The position numbers and the translations under genes were made by a program. From Phycisphaerales bacterium (lineage in GTDB: Bacteria; Planctomycetota; Phycisphaerae; Tepidisphaerales; Tepidisphaeraceae): a DNA stretch of 8,170 bases. Within the stretch, counting starts at the first letter, position 1, and the number at the start of each line of letters is the position of its first letter. The stretch is from the NCBI GenBank assembly GCA_003153655.1, contig PMAK01000223.1:16655-24824 (forward strand). Reading direction: 5' to 3'. The notes below the pieces were generated by a model, which searched no databases, had not been told where the DNA came from, and worked only from the letters and a program-made list of their open reading frames with translations. Positions 1 through 5,421 of this stretch are shown here, piece after piece.

Positions 1-142
1 TTATTATAAAAATACTTATATTAAAATCACGGCGTCCATCTCCACTATCGCCACGATAGAAGTGTTCAGATTGTCATCAAATTGCGAACCAGAGATCAGG
101 CAACCTGTTTATCGCCCGCCTGAAAGGTAAGGTACAATTCCA
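1..142. other. Intergenic leader of the toxin-antitoxin pair
   Basis: The first 30 bases are very AT-rich and I find no coding frame worth calling. A small hairpin is visible: CTATCG (45-50), loop CCA, CGATAG (54-59). A second inverted repeat, TCAGGC (96-101) and GCCTGA (118-123), lies just upstream of the antitoxin start and could be an operator or an mRNA structure; this is inference, as toxin-antitoxin operons are often autoregulated. A -35-like TTGTCA lies at 71-76, but no matching -10 box stands at normal spacing, so I do not call a promoter. Confidence 0.3.
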
Positions 143-145
143 TTG

Positions 146-451
146 ATGATCGACCTCATCTCTCAACATCGCGAGCAGATCGCGGCGCTGTGCCGGAAAT
201 ACGGCGTGCGAAAGCTCGAACTCTTCGGCTCCGCGGCCCGGGAAGATTTTGATGTGGCCGACAGCGATTTGGATTTTTTCTTTGAGTTTGACGCCGATCC
301 AACGGCATTGGCTAATCGCTTTTTCGGATTGGCGGAAGACCTTCAAGAATTGCTCGGCCGCCGCGTGGATCTCGTGAGCAGCCAGGACGCGCACAATCCC
401 TATTTCCTTCAAGTCGCCAACCAGCATCGGGTAACACTCTATGCGGCCTGA
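146..451 (+). CDS. mntA: MntA-type nucleotidyltransferase antitoxin
   Basis: This 101-residue protein is a minimal nucleotidyltransferase. It shows the family signature: Gly28-Ser29, then Asp41-x-Asp43 as metal-binding acids, and a third carboxylate at Asp75 in the motif RRVDLV. The GS-to-DxD spacing is 11 residues, one more than the often quoted 10. In studied MntA/HepT pairs the antitoxin transfers AMP from ATP to a tyrosine of the HepT toxin and so neutralises it; that role is inferred here from homology and gene order. A TTG at 143 lies in frame directly before ATG 146. I prefer the ATG; the purine-rich AAGGTAAGG at 124-132 may be the ribosome binding site, although spacing is long. The 3' end overlaps hepT by 11 nt, indicating co-translation. 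Other DNA polymerase beta-like nucleotidyltransferases look similar, but the partner gene makes this call firm. Confidence 0.88.
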   Translation: MIDLISQHREQIAALCRKYGVRKLELFGSAAREDFDVADSDLDFFFEFDADPTALANRFFGLAEDLQELLGRRVDLVSSQDAHNPYFLQVANQHRVTLYAA

Positions 452-794
452 AGCCGCCAAATTCCTCCGCGACATTCTTGATGCCGCGGGCCAGATTACC
501 AATTACATGCTTGGCAAGTCGCGAGAGGCATACCTCGCTGACAACCTTTTGCGCGACGCGGTGCATTGGAACTTCGCCGTGATTGGTGAGGCATTGGCCC
601 AATTGCAAAAGACCGATCCCGGCATTGCCGACCAAATCAACGAATGGCGACGGATCATTGCCTTCCGCAACCAGCTAATCCACGGTTACGGGGTAATCAA
701 GAATGAGATCACTTGGGACATCGTCGAAAACAAATTGCCAGTGTTGCTTTCGGATGTACGCAAACTCTTGGAACCACAGAACGGAAGTAGGTGA
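441..794 (+). CDS. hepT: HepT-like ribonuclease toxin
   Basis: This 117-residue, mostly helical protein belongs to the HepT/HEPN superfamily (formerly DUF86). The active-site motif RX4-6HXY is intact: Arg76, four residues, His81, Gly82, Tyr83, in RNQLIHGY. In characterised members Arg and His form the RNase site of the dimer, and the Tyr is the residue AMPylated by MntA; Tyr83 is therefore the predicted modification site. Length is normal for the family. Its ATG lies inside the last codons of the antitoxin gene, so the two are translationally coupled with the antitoxin first. The stop (TGA 792-794) is only 9 bp from the stop of the convergent gene, leaving little room for a terminator. Both genes appear full length and intact. 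Target RNA cannot be read from sequence. Confidence 0.9.
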   Translation: MRPEAAKFLRDILDAAGQITNYMLGKSREAYLADNLLRDAVHWNFAVIGEALAQLQKTDPGIADQINEWRRIIAFRNQLIHGYGVIKNEITWDIVENKLPVLLSDVRKLLEPQNGSR

Positions 795-803
795 TCGGAT
801 AGG

Positions 804-1118
804 CTATTTGGTGTAATGGTCCACGCGGACGACCTTGTCACCGCTGAATCGGATGGTGATGTAATAGACTCCAGAGCGGTATGCCAGCGCCAAAGGTCCA
901 TCCACCTGTTCATTCTTCCATCCGTTTGTCGACGGAAGGCGAGGATCATAATATGGCGTTCCTAATCGTTGAACGACTTGGGCCGGCGTCAGCCCGGTGA
1001 GATTTTTAAGATCGTATTTGGGTTCCCAGTTTATCCATACGCCCCACCAGAGACAGCTCGTCACATACAGAACCGCAACCAATGAGAGTCCTGGTGCGAC
1101 GATGTGTCGGGTCTTCAT
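804..1118 (-). CDS. Small anchored or lipoprotein-like protein, BamE/SmpA-like
   Basis: This encodes 104 residues. The N-terminus has basic residues (Lys2, Arg4, His5), then a hydrophobic stretch (about 7-31) holding VTSC with Cys22, which fits a lipobox; hydrophobic residues continue past the Cys, so an uncleaved membrane anchor is the alternative. The remainder, LTGLTPAQVVQRLGTP at about 40-55, then an aromatic patch and a strand pair ending in RFSGDKVVRVD, resembles the small alpha-beta fold of BamE/SmpA-type proteins: a helix with G-x-T-x-x-x-V, then LG-x-P, then beta strands. That assignment is fold-level only and a BamE role in outer-membrane assembly is not claimed. It starts at ATG 1118 with only a weak AGG before it. 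It diverges from mqnD and converges with hepT, so it is probably a single-gene unit. Confidence 0.62.
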   Translation of the reverse strand: MKTRHIVAPGLSLVAVLYVTSCLWWGVWINWEPKYDLKNLTGLTPAQVVQRLGTPYYDPRLPSTNGWKNEQVDGPLALAYRSGVYYITIRFSGDKVVRVDHYTK

Positions 1119-1205
1119 CGCCTGATTCTATCCGAGATTTCCCACGTAACCGCTAGCAAATGCTGGTTTGCGAAAAACACATTCTTCCCGTATTGAATCT
1201 GACTT

Positions 1206-2075
1206 ATGCAAAAAAAGCTCCTCCACCTCGGCCACTCCCCTGACCCCGACGACGCCTTCATGTTCTACGGCCTCGCCAAGGGCCTCCTCGATACCGGCCC
1301 GTACAAATTCGAACACGTCCTTCAGGACATTCAAACCCTCAACCAGCGCGCCCGGAAAGGCGAACTTGAGATCACCGCTATTTCGATCCACGCCTATCCT
1401 TACGTCGCCGACAAATACGCCCTCACCAGTTGCGGCAGCAGCATGGGGGACAAATACGGCCCCATGGTCGTCACAACCAAGCCAACCAAAATCGCCGACC
1501 TGAAAGGCAAAACCATCGCCATCCCCGGCGAACTCACCACCGCCTTCCTCGCCCTGCAACTTTGTCTCGGCAAAGCCCCGCAAGCCTTCCGCCCTGTCAA
1601 AGTTCATTTCGACCAGATCCCCAAGTTCGTGAAAGACGGCAACGCCGACGCCGGCCTGATCATTCACGAGGGCCAACTCACCTACAAAAAACTCGGCCTC
1701 CATCTCGCGGTCGATCTCGGTAAATGGTGGCACGAACAAACCGGACTCCCCCTGCCCCTCGGCGGCAACTGCATCCGCAAAGACCTCGGCAAAGTCGTCT
1801 GCCAGGAAGTGACCGACATCCTTAAGCGTTCAATTCAATATAGTCTCGATCATCGCAAGCAGGCGGTTGAATACGCCCTGCAATTCGGCCGCGATCTCGA
1901 CAGTAAATTGGCGGATAATTTTGTGGCAATGTACGTAAACGACTGGACGCTGGATTACGGCCCCCGAGGCCGGGAAGCGGTTTCAACGCTGCTCAAGCGC
2001 GGCACGGAAGCGGGCCTGGTCCCGGCTCTCAAGGAAATCGAATTCGTAACGGCGACACCCGTGAAACCGAGATAG
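1206..2075 (+). CDS. mqnD: MqnD-type 1,4-dihydroxy-6-naphthoate synthase
   Basis: This 289-residue protein matches the MqnA/MqnD family, which has a periplasmic-binding-protein fold but is cytosolic; there is no signal peptide. MqnD converts cyclic dehypoxanthinyl futalosine to 1,4-dihydroxy-6-naphthoate in the futalosine route to menaquinone. Supporting motifs are GHSPDPDDAFMFY at 9-21, SIHAYPY at 60-66, the SCGSSMG loop at 75-81, TTAFLAL at 111-117 and IHEGQLTY at 153-160, with His154 the likely catalytic histidine by analogy with known MqnD. The paralogue MqnA (chorismate dehydratase) is the main alternative; the N-terminal motif and IHEGQ favour MqnD. Length is normal. No clear Shine-Dalgarno precedes ATG 1206. 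A weak promoter-like pair, TTGCGA (1168-1173), 17 nt, TATTGA (1191-1196), lies just upstream. Third codon positions are strongly C-rich, most visibly in the first two thirds. No other mqn gene is in the window. Confidence 0.85.
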   Translation: MQKKLLHLGHSPDPDDAFMFYGLAKGLLDTGPYKFEHVLQDIQTLNQRARKGELEITAISIHAYPYVADKYALTSCGSSMGDKYGPMVVTTKPTKIADLKGKTIAIPGELTTAFLALQLCLGKAPQAFRPVKVHFDQIPKFVKDGNADAGLIIHEGQLTYKKLGLHLAVDLGKWWHEQTGLPLPLGGNCIRKDLGKVVCQEVTDILKRSIQYSLDHRKQAVEYALQFGRDLDSKLADNFVAMYVNDWTLDYGPRGREAVSTLLKRGTEAGLVPALKEIEFVTATPVKPR

Positions 2076-2102
2076 CCGCATTTCCATCGTGAGCGGTACA
2101 TC

Positions 2103-2139
2103 AACCGCATCGTCCTGGCGGCATCAGGGTAGTGCGGTT
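2103..2139. terminator. Hairpin between convergent genes
   Basis: AACCGCA (2103-2109) pairs with TGCGGTT (2133-2139). Inside it CCTG (2114-2117) pairs with CAGG (2125-2128) around a 7-nt loop, and the bases between can add G-U pairs. The hairpin lies 28 bp after the mqnD stop and 44 bp after the arabinofuranosidase stop, where a two-way terminator would be expected. No T-run follows on either strand, so intrinsic termination is not assured. Confidence 0.35.
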
Positions 2140-2182
2140 CAAATCCCGGACACTGAAGTCATATGGCATTCGTCGCGGATGA

Positions 2183-3271
2183 CTATCGCACCAGCGTGAG
2201 CACCCCCGGTTGCCAGGGGAGTTGGTTGTAGGTAAGACCTGCCGCGTGGGGGCCAAGACCCTGGTAGATGAATTGCAAATTGGATGGGTCGATGGTCTGC
2301 GTTTCGTCGGGATTGGTGCGAACCAGATCGCCGCTGCTGATGTCGCTCGTCCAGGCGTTGCCGTCGCTGAAGATGACGTTGGCCTTGCCGGCGAAGGGAT
2401 TGCTCTCGCTCGCCGCCAGCGGGGTCCACGAACCCGCGAGATCAGTCGCGGTAAAGGATCGGAAATACCTTCCTGCGCGGCCCATCGCCTCCACGAGCAT
2501 GAGGTACTGCTTCGTCCCCTTCACCGTATAGACCTGCACGGCCTCGAACAGGTTGGCCTTGGTATCGGTCATAATGGTCTTCGGGTTGGTGAATGTGCCC
2601 GGGAAGTCGCCGATCGGCATCGACGCCCGGTATATGTTTCCGTTGTCATTCGCGAAAAAGAGATAGGCTGTTGTGCTGTTGCAGATTACCGTTTCGTCGA
2701 TTGAGCCTCCCCCGTAAAGTTCGCGTGGGACCGACCAGCCCGACGGGTTGGTGGGGTCGGTCGAGGTCAGGTAACTGAAAGGCCACGGGCCCCACTCGTA
2801 CATAAGAACCCAGATCTTCTTCGGGGTGAAATAGATCAAGGTCGGCGCAACGCCCCCTACAGGGATCGAGTACTGGGTGGCTGTGGCCATCCGAGACCAA
2901 TTGGTGAAGGTCATCATGGCCCCGCCGTAGCTTCCTGCGTTGTTGACCCTCGACATGTAGACGATGTACTGATTGTTGTAGACCACGCAGCTGAAGTCCT
3001 TGAGCGAGACCCACCCGGACTTTGGCTGAGCGAGCGGGTCCGTCGACATCCATTTGAAGGTCTTGGGCAGCGCAGACGGAGATGAAGGCGAAGATACGTT
3101 GACTGCGATGCTGGGCCGTGTGCTGGCGGGAAGGGGATCCCCCGCCAAACAACCGGGCAATGAGAAGCAGATCGTTGCAAAATATACGACTGAAGCGGCC
3201 GCAAAAACGCCTTTCTCCCACATTTTTGCAATAGACTTCCGTCGCTGTGATCGAAGGGCTAACGATTTCAT
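2183..3271 (-). CDS. Secreted GH62-family alpha-L-arabinofuranosidase
   Basis: From ATG 3271 this is 362 residues. GH62 enzymes remove L-arabinofuranosyl side groups from arabinoxylan. Numbering from a TTG at 3346 (25 residues earlier, less likely start), the catalytic domain spans about 97-387 and matches the family from KWMSTDPL near 98 to [15 protein letters not shown] at the end. By alignment from memory the expected acids are present: Asp117 (SLKDFS, base), Asp217 (SIDETV, modulator) and Glu268 (NLFEAVQVY, acid). The family motif SHGDLVR reads SSGDLVR here (His to Ser at 338). The N-terminus has a basic region, a hydrophobic segment (about 47-63) and LPGC (Cys66), so export as a lipoprotein or soluble enzyme is expected; a Ser/Pro-rich linker follows. 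ATG 3223 (codon 42) is another possible start. No carbohydrate-binding module is present. I see no convincing promoter. GH62 is best known from fungi and actinobacteria, so acquisition by transfer is possible. Confidence 0.85.
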   Translation of the reverse strand: MKSLALRSQRRKSIAKMWEKGVFAAASVVYFATICFSLPGCLAGDPLPASTRPSIAVNVSSPSSPSALPKTFKWMSTDPLAQPKSGWVSLKDFSCVVYNNQYIVYMSRVNNAGSYGGAMMTFTNWSRMATATQYSIPVGGVAPTLIYFTPKKIWVLMYEWGPWPFSYLTSTDPTNPSGWSVPRELYGGGSIDETVICNSTTAYLFFANDNGNIYRASMPIGDFPGTFTNPKTIMTDTKANLFEAVQVYTVKGTKQYLMLVEAMGRAGRYFRSFTATDLAGSWTPLAASESNPFAGKANVIFSDGNAWTSDISSGDLVRTNPDETQTIDPSNLQFIYQGLGPHAAGLTYNQLPWQPGVLTLVR

Positions 3272-3602
3272 TTGATATTTTCCAATTGGTTTCTTGCCCA
3301 CGGCCGGCGTTAGTCTTTTCCGTAGTTTTGTTCCTGCTGGCAGCAACCGTCAAATGTCGTGGATGCCGCTGCCCACGGCTTACATGCTACGTCTCAATTG
3401 GAGCAAAAGCGATGTCAATCCAGAACTCGACCGCTTTAGACCCCCTCCATTTTCAAGTGAAACTTAGCAAAAGTTCAAATCCCGTCACGCCCCCAACGAA
3501 AAACCCCTTGCAGGGAAAGGGTTATGGCATCATCGGAGTAACGAAATTTGAACTTTCCCGTGCACACGCAAGGGATGCGGTTGGCATACCGCACACCTTC
3601 CA
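3272..3602. other. Intergenic gap with nested inverted repeats
   Basis: This 331-bp stretch holds no supported gene. From the right: a hairpin TGCGGT (3576-3581), loop of 6, ACCGCA (3588-3593), which begins about 10 bp past the sigma-factor stop; an 11-bp perfect inverted repeat, AAAGTTCAAAT (3470-3480) and ATTTGAACTTT (3546-3556); and inside it the terminator hairpin listed separately. The bases GTTCAAATCCCG at 3473-3484 look like a tRNA T-loop, but no T-stem or cloverleaf can be formed. The part nearest the arabinofuranosidase should hold its promoter; a perfect TTGACA reads on the minus strand at 3418-3413 but has no good -10 at normal spacing. Confidence 0.5.
3499..3523 (-). terminator. 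Probable intrinsic terminator of the sigma-factor gene
   Basis: Read on the minus strand, AACCCTTT (3523-3516) pairs with AAGGGGTT (3509-3502) with one C-A mismatch around a 6-nt loop, and a run of five T (3503-3499) closes and follows the stem. It lies about 80 bp past the sigma-factor stop. On the plus strand no T-run follows, so the orientation fits termination of the minus-strand gene. Confidence 0.55.
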
Positions 3603-5108
3603 TCAGTGTACGTGAATACTGCCACCGTATTCTCGGAACTGCGAGTTCAAATCGTCCCAGGCTGCGCTGATTCGCCTTTGAGTCTCGGCCTCGTCCGCAA
3701 TGTTTCCCTTGTCGATGTCATCCGCGATCGCGTTGAAATGCCCGGCGATCAGATGGACCGCCGCCGTCATTGTCTCTATCGGACTCTCGCCCGCGACCGG
3801 ATGACGCCGAGCCGCGCGGAACGTGACCGAAAAACTGCGGGCCGCGTCCAGCTTCCATACACCCTGATCGCGCAGGAAATAGAACGTTGCGCGTCCGACG
3901 CCAAAGTCCAGAGAACCGTGAGCGGAGGGTGTAATGGTCAGCGTATCACCCGCCACCCGTGCGTCCTGGGGGCTGATGCGCGTCAAATATTCCACGAAGC
4001 ACTCCGCGTCCGTGGTGATCGCGGTATAGAGGAGTGTTCCACGCATCCCAAACCGGGTGACGGCCGCTTTCTTGAGCCGATAGTTCGCCATCTGCATCTC
4101 GTGGATGTCGTGGACGGCGGCTATCGTTTTGGGATCGCTCCCCGGCTTGAAGTAATAGAGCACATCCACGGCCGCCAAATCGTTGCGATCAAAACCATCG
4201 ACGATCGACTGCATCACCTGGCAACAGGCTTTGAAATCCGCGTCTTTTTCGTCCGCCGACGGGCTACTCGGCGCGGCATCCGCCATCGCGACCAACACGG
4301 GCTCGGACGGATGCGATGGAACAACCTTCGACTCTGAATGGGCAAGAACGGCCACGGTTCCGATCGACGCCCCGGCGATCACGCATTGAATCGCCAGGAG
4401 TTTCGCACGCGCAAAGCTCATCATTTTTGTAGCTCCCTTTGCCAAAGAAAATGCGGCGCTCGAACCGGACGCATTGTTCAACACCAGATCGACCGTAGCT
4501 TTGGCCAGATAGGCCGGCGCGATTTGTGCGCTTGTCGCCTGGAAAACACGGTCAAGCGAATTGCCGGCCCCAGCCGAGCCACGGCCCACGAGTAGATGCC
4601 TTAAATGTTCGAGCGCCCGCGCCACCCGCTTTTTAGCCGCATCCTGCGAAATCCCCAGCGCCTGCCCCACCGCCGCGAGCGGCAGGTCCTCGAAAAACCG
4701 CAGGAGCAAAACCCGGCGGTCGCTTTCAGACAACCGGGCCATCGCATCATCCAGATGTGGCGGGATTTCGGTCCAATGATCTTCACGAACCATATCTGAA
4801 CGCATGGCGGCAGCCTCCCGTTCATGGAATTTTCGGCGAGTGTCCGCCCTGCGTGAATTAGCGACGGCGTAGCGGGTGGTGTTAAACAGCCACCCCTTCA
4901 GCAGGGTTCCCGGCTTGAGCCGCGAGACTCGCTGTGAGAAAACCAGAAACACGGCCTGCGTGATGTCTTCAGCGAGATGGGGATCGCGTATCTGGCGTAT
5001 GGCCGCAGCGTAGACGAAGTTGATATGCCGCTCGACAAGCCGCTGGAACGCGGCACGATCCCCATGCCGGGTGTAAGCGAGCAGCAATTGTGAATCGTCC
5101 ATCAGCAT
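3603..5108 (-). CDS. ECF sigma factor with membrane-anchored C-terminal extension
   Basis: Numbered from a GTG at 5120 (505 residues), sigma-70 region 2 covers about 10-85, with DITQAVFLVF at 52-61 and LKGWLFNTTRYAVANSRR at 74-91. Region 4 covers about 122-178, including LPLAAVGQALGISQDAAKKRVARAL, the helix-turn-helix that reads the -35 element. A hydrophobic segment at about 239-260 looks like one transmembrane helix, followed by a Pro/Ser/Ala-rich linker and roughly 220 residues that would lie outside the cytoplasm and that I do not recognise; a strand-rich part (about 360-436) and a helical end are visible. Such fused ECF factors are known from planctomycetes and relatives and may combine sensor and sigma factor in one chain; the signal is unknown. 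I chose ATG 5108 because AGGTGAG (5122-5116) lies 7 nt before it; GTG 5120 and ATGs 5114 and 5102 are alternatives. No separate anti-sigma gene adjoins. Confidence 0.87.
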   Translation of the reverse strand: MLMDDSQLLLAYTRHGDRAAFQRLVERHINFVYAAAIRQIRDPHLAEDITQAVFLVFSQRVSRLKPGTLLKGWLFNTTRYAVANSRRADTRRKFHEREAAAMRSDMVREDHWTEIPPHLDDAMARLSESDRRVLLLRFFEDLPLAAVGQALGISQDAAKKRVARALEHLRHLLVGRGSAGAGNSLDRVFQATSAQIAPAYLAKATVDLVLNNASGSSAAFSLAKGATKMMSFARAKLLAIQCVIAGASIGTVAVLAHSESKVVPSHPSEPVLVAMADAAPSSPSADEKDADFKACCQVMQSIVDGFDRNDLAAVDVLYYFKPGSDPKTIAAVHDIHEMQMANYRLKKAAVTRFGMRGTLLYTAITTDAECFVEYLTRISPQDARVAGDTLTITPSAHGSLDFGVGRATFYFLRDQGVWKLDAARSFSVTFRAARRHPVAGESPIETMTAAVHLIAGHFNAIADDIDKGNIADEAETQRRISAAWDDLNSQFREYGGSIHVH

Positions 5109-5244
5109 TGGCATTCTCACCTAACCAATGTGCGGCCGGGAATAACGGGGACGTGCCCGCGATAGAAATCGGTCTTTAACGTGTTTCCGGGTGGAAAATC
5201 TCGATTGTCGCGAGGAAAGGAGGGTTTATTATTCACCGCCCGCT

Positions 5245-5271
5245 TCGCTAGAGATCGCGGAGGGCGCAGAG
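5245..5271. repeat. Three degenerate 9-nt tandem units
   Basis: The units TCGCTAGAG, ATCGCGGAG and GGCGCAGAG follow each other without gaps and all end in GAG; the last two share CGC(A/G)GAG. I recall similar 9-nt-period intergenic repeats in verrucomicrobial and planctomycete genomes, but this is memory, not a search. Confidence 0.4.
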
Positions 5272-5293
5272 AAATACGAAGAGAAGACATTTA

Positions 5294-5377
5294 GCCACAG
5301 ATAAAAATCAGATGCACACAGATGAAATACCAATTGCATTTATTCTTATCTGTGTGCATCTGATTTTTATCTGTGGC
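5294..5377. repeat. Perfect 30-bp inverted repeat with 24-bp loop
   Basis: The left arm (5294-5323) and right arm (5348-5377) are exact reverse complements over 30 bp, beginning GCCACAGAT and ending ATCTGTGGC. The 24-base loop is AT-rich and centred near CAATTG (5331-5336). Each arm carries three CAGAT-type words (ACAGAT 5297, TCAGAT 5308, ACAGAT 5318) 10-11 bp apart, about one helix turn. No clear target-site duplication flanks it and it encodes nothing. It resembles a dispersed palindromic repeat or MITE-like element; since it lies between divergent promoters it is not placed as an ordinary terminator. Confidence 0.9.
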
Positions 5378-5421
5378 AAATACGCTTTTCTTAGTATTGA
5401 ATTTTCCGGGCTGATATTCTG

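Larger units (their letters stand above)
5109..5421. other. Divergent intergenic region with repeats
   Basis: This 313-bp gap separates the divergent sigma-factor and acyltransferase genes and holds no supported gene. It carries three degenerate 9-nt units (5245-5271) and a 30-bp inverted repeat (5294-5377), listed separately. A good Shine-Dalgarno-like AAAGGAGGG (5216-5224, plus strand) is followed by no usable start and ORF. On the minus strand GGAAAC (5188-5183) resembles an ECF -35 element for autoregulation, but the -10 half is not convincing. Both genes' promoters should lie here; I could not place either with confidence. Confidence 0.5.

Noticed and set aside
2..130. Plus-strand frame open from the left edge to a TAA at 128
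   Set aside because: About 42 codons with AT-rich, non-protein-like start and no motif; likely chance.
1128..1739. 203-codon open frame on the minus strand opposite mqnD
   Set aside because: It is antisense to a clear mqnD and arises from the C-rich third positions there; the protein shows no recognisable motif.
2100..2160. Possible tRNA ending in GGTTCAAATCCC after mqnD
   Set aside because: Only the T-loop word fits. The T-stem gives two pairs and no D, anticodon or acceptor stem can be drawn.
2183..3271. Loss of the GH62 general acid through GDLVR in place of a GE motif
   Set aside because: On realignment the family normally has GDLVR there. The general acid fits Glu268 in NLFEAVQVY, which is present.
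3420..3495. Possible full tRNA ending in GTTCAAATCCCG
   Set aside because: The bases before the T-loop do not pair with those after it and there is no upstream cloverleaf. Kept only as a tRNA-like fragment in the findings.
3606..4337. 243-codon open frame on the plus strand opposite the sigma factor
   Set aside because: Shadow of the sigma-factor gene; low-complexity Arg-rich composition and no family resemblance.
5216..5262. Small gene after the strong Shine-Dalgarno AAAGGAGGG
   Set aside because: No ATG, GTG or TTG follows at suitable distance and the nearest frame stops within a few codons.
1191..5402. Shared TATTGAAT upstream of mqnD (1191) and the acyltransferase (5395)
   Set aside because: An 8-mer at different distances from the starts is easily due to chance and does not match a known promoter element well.
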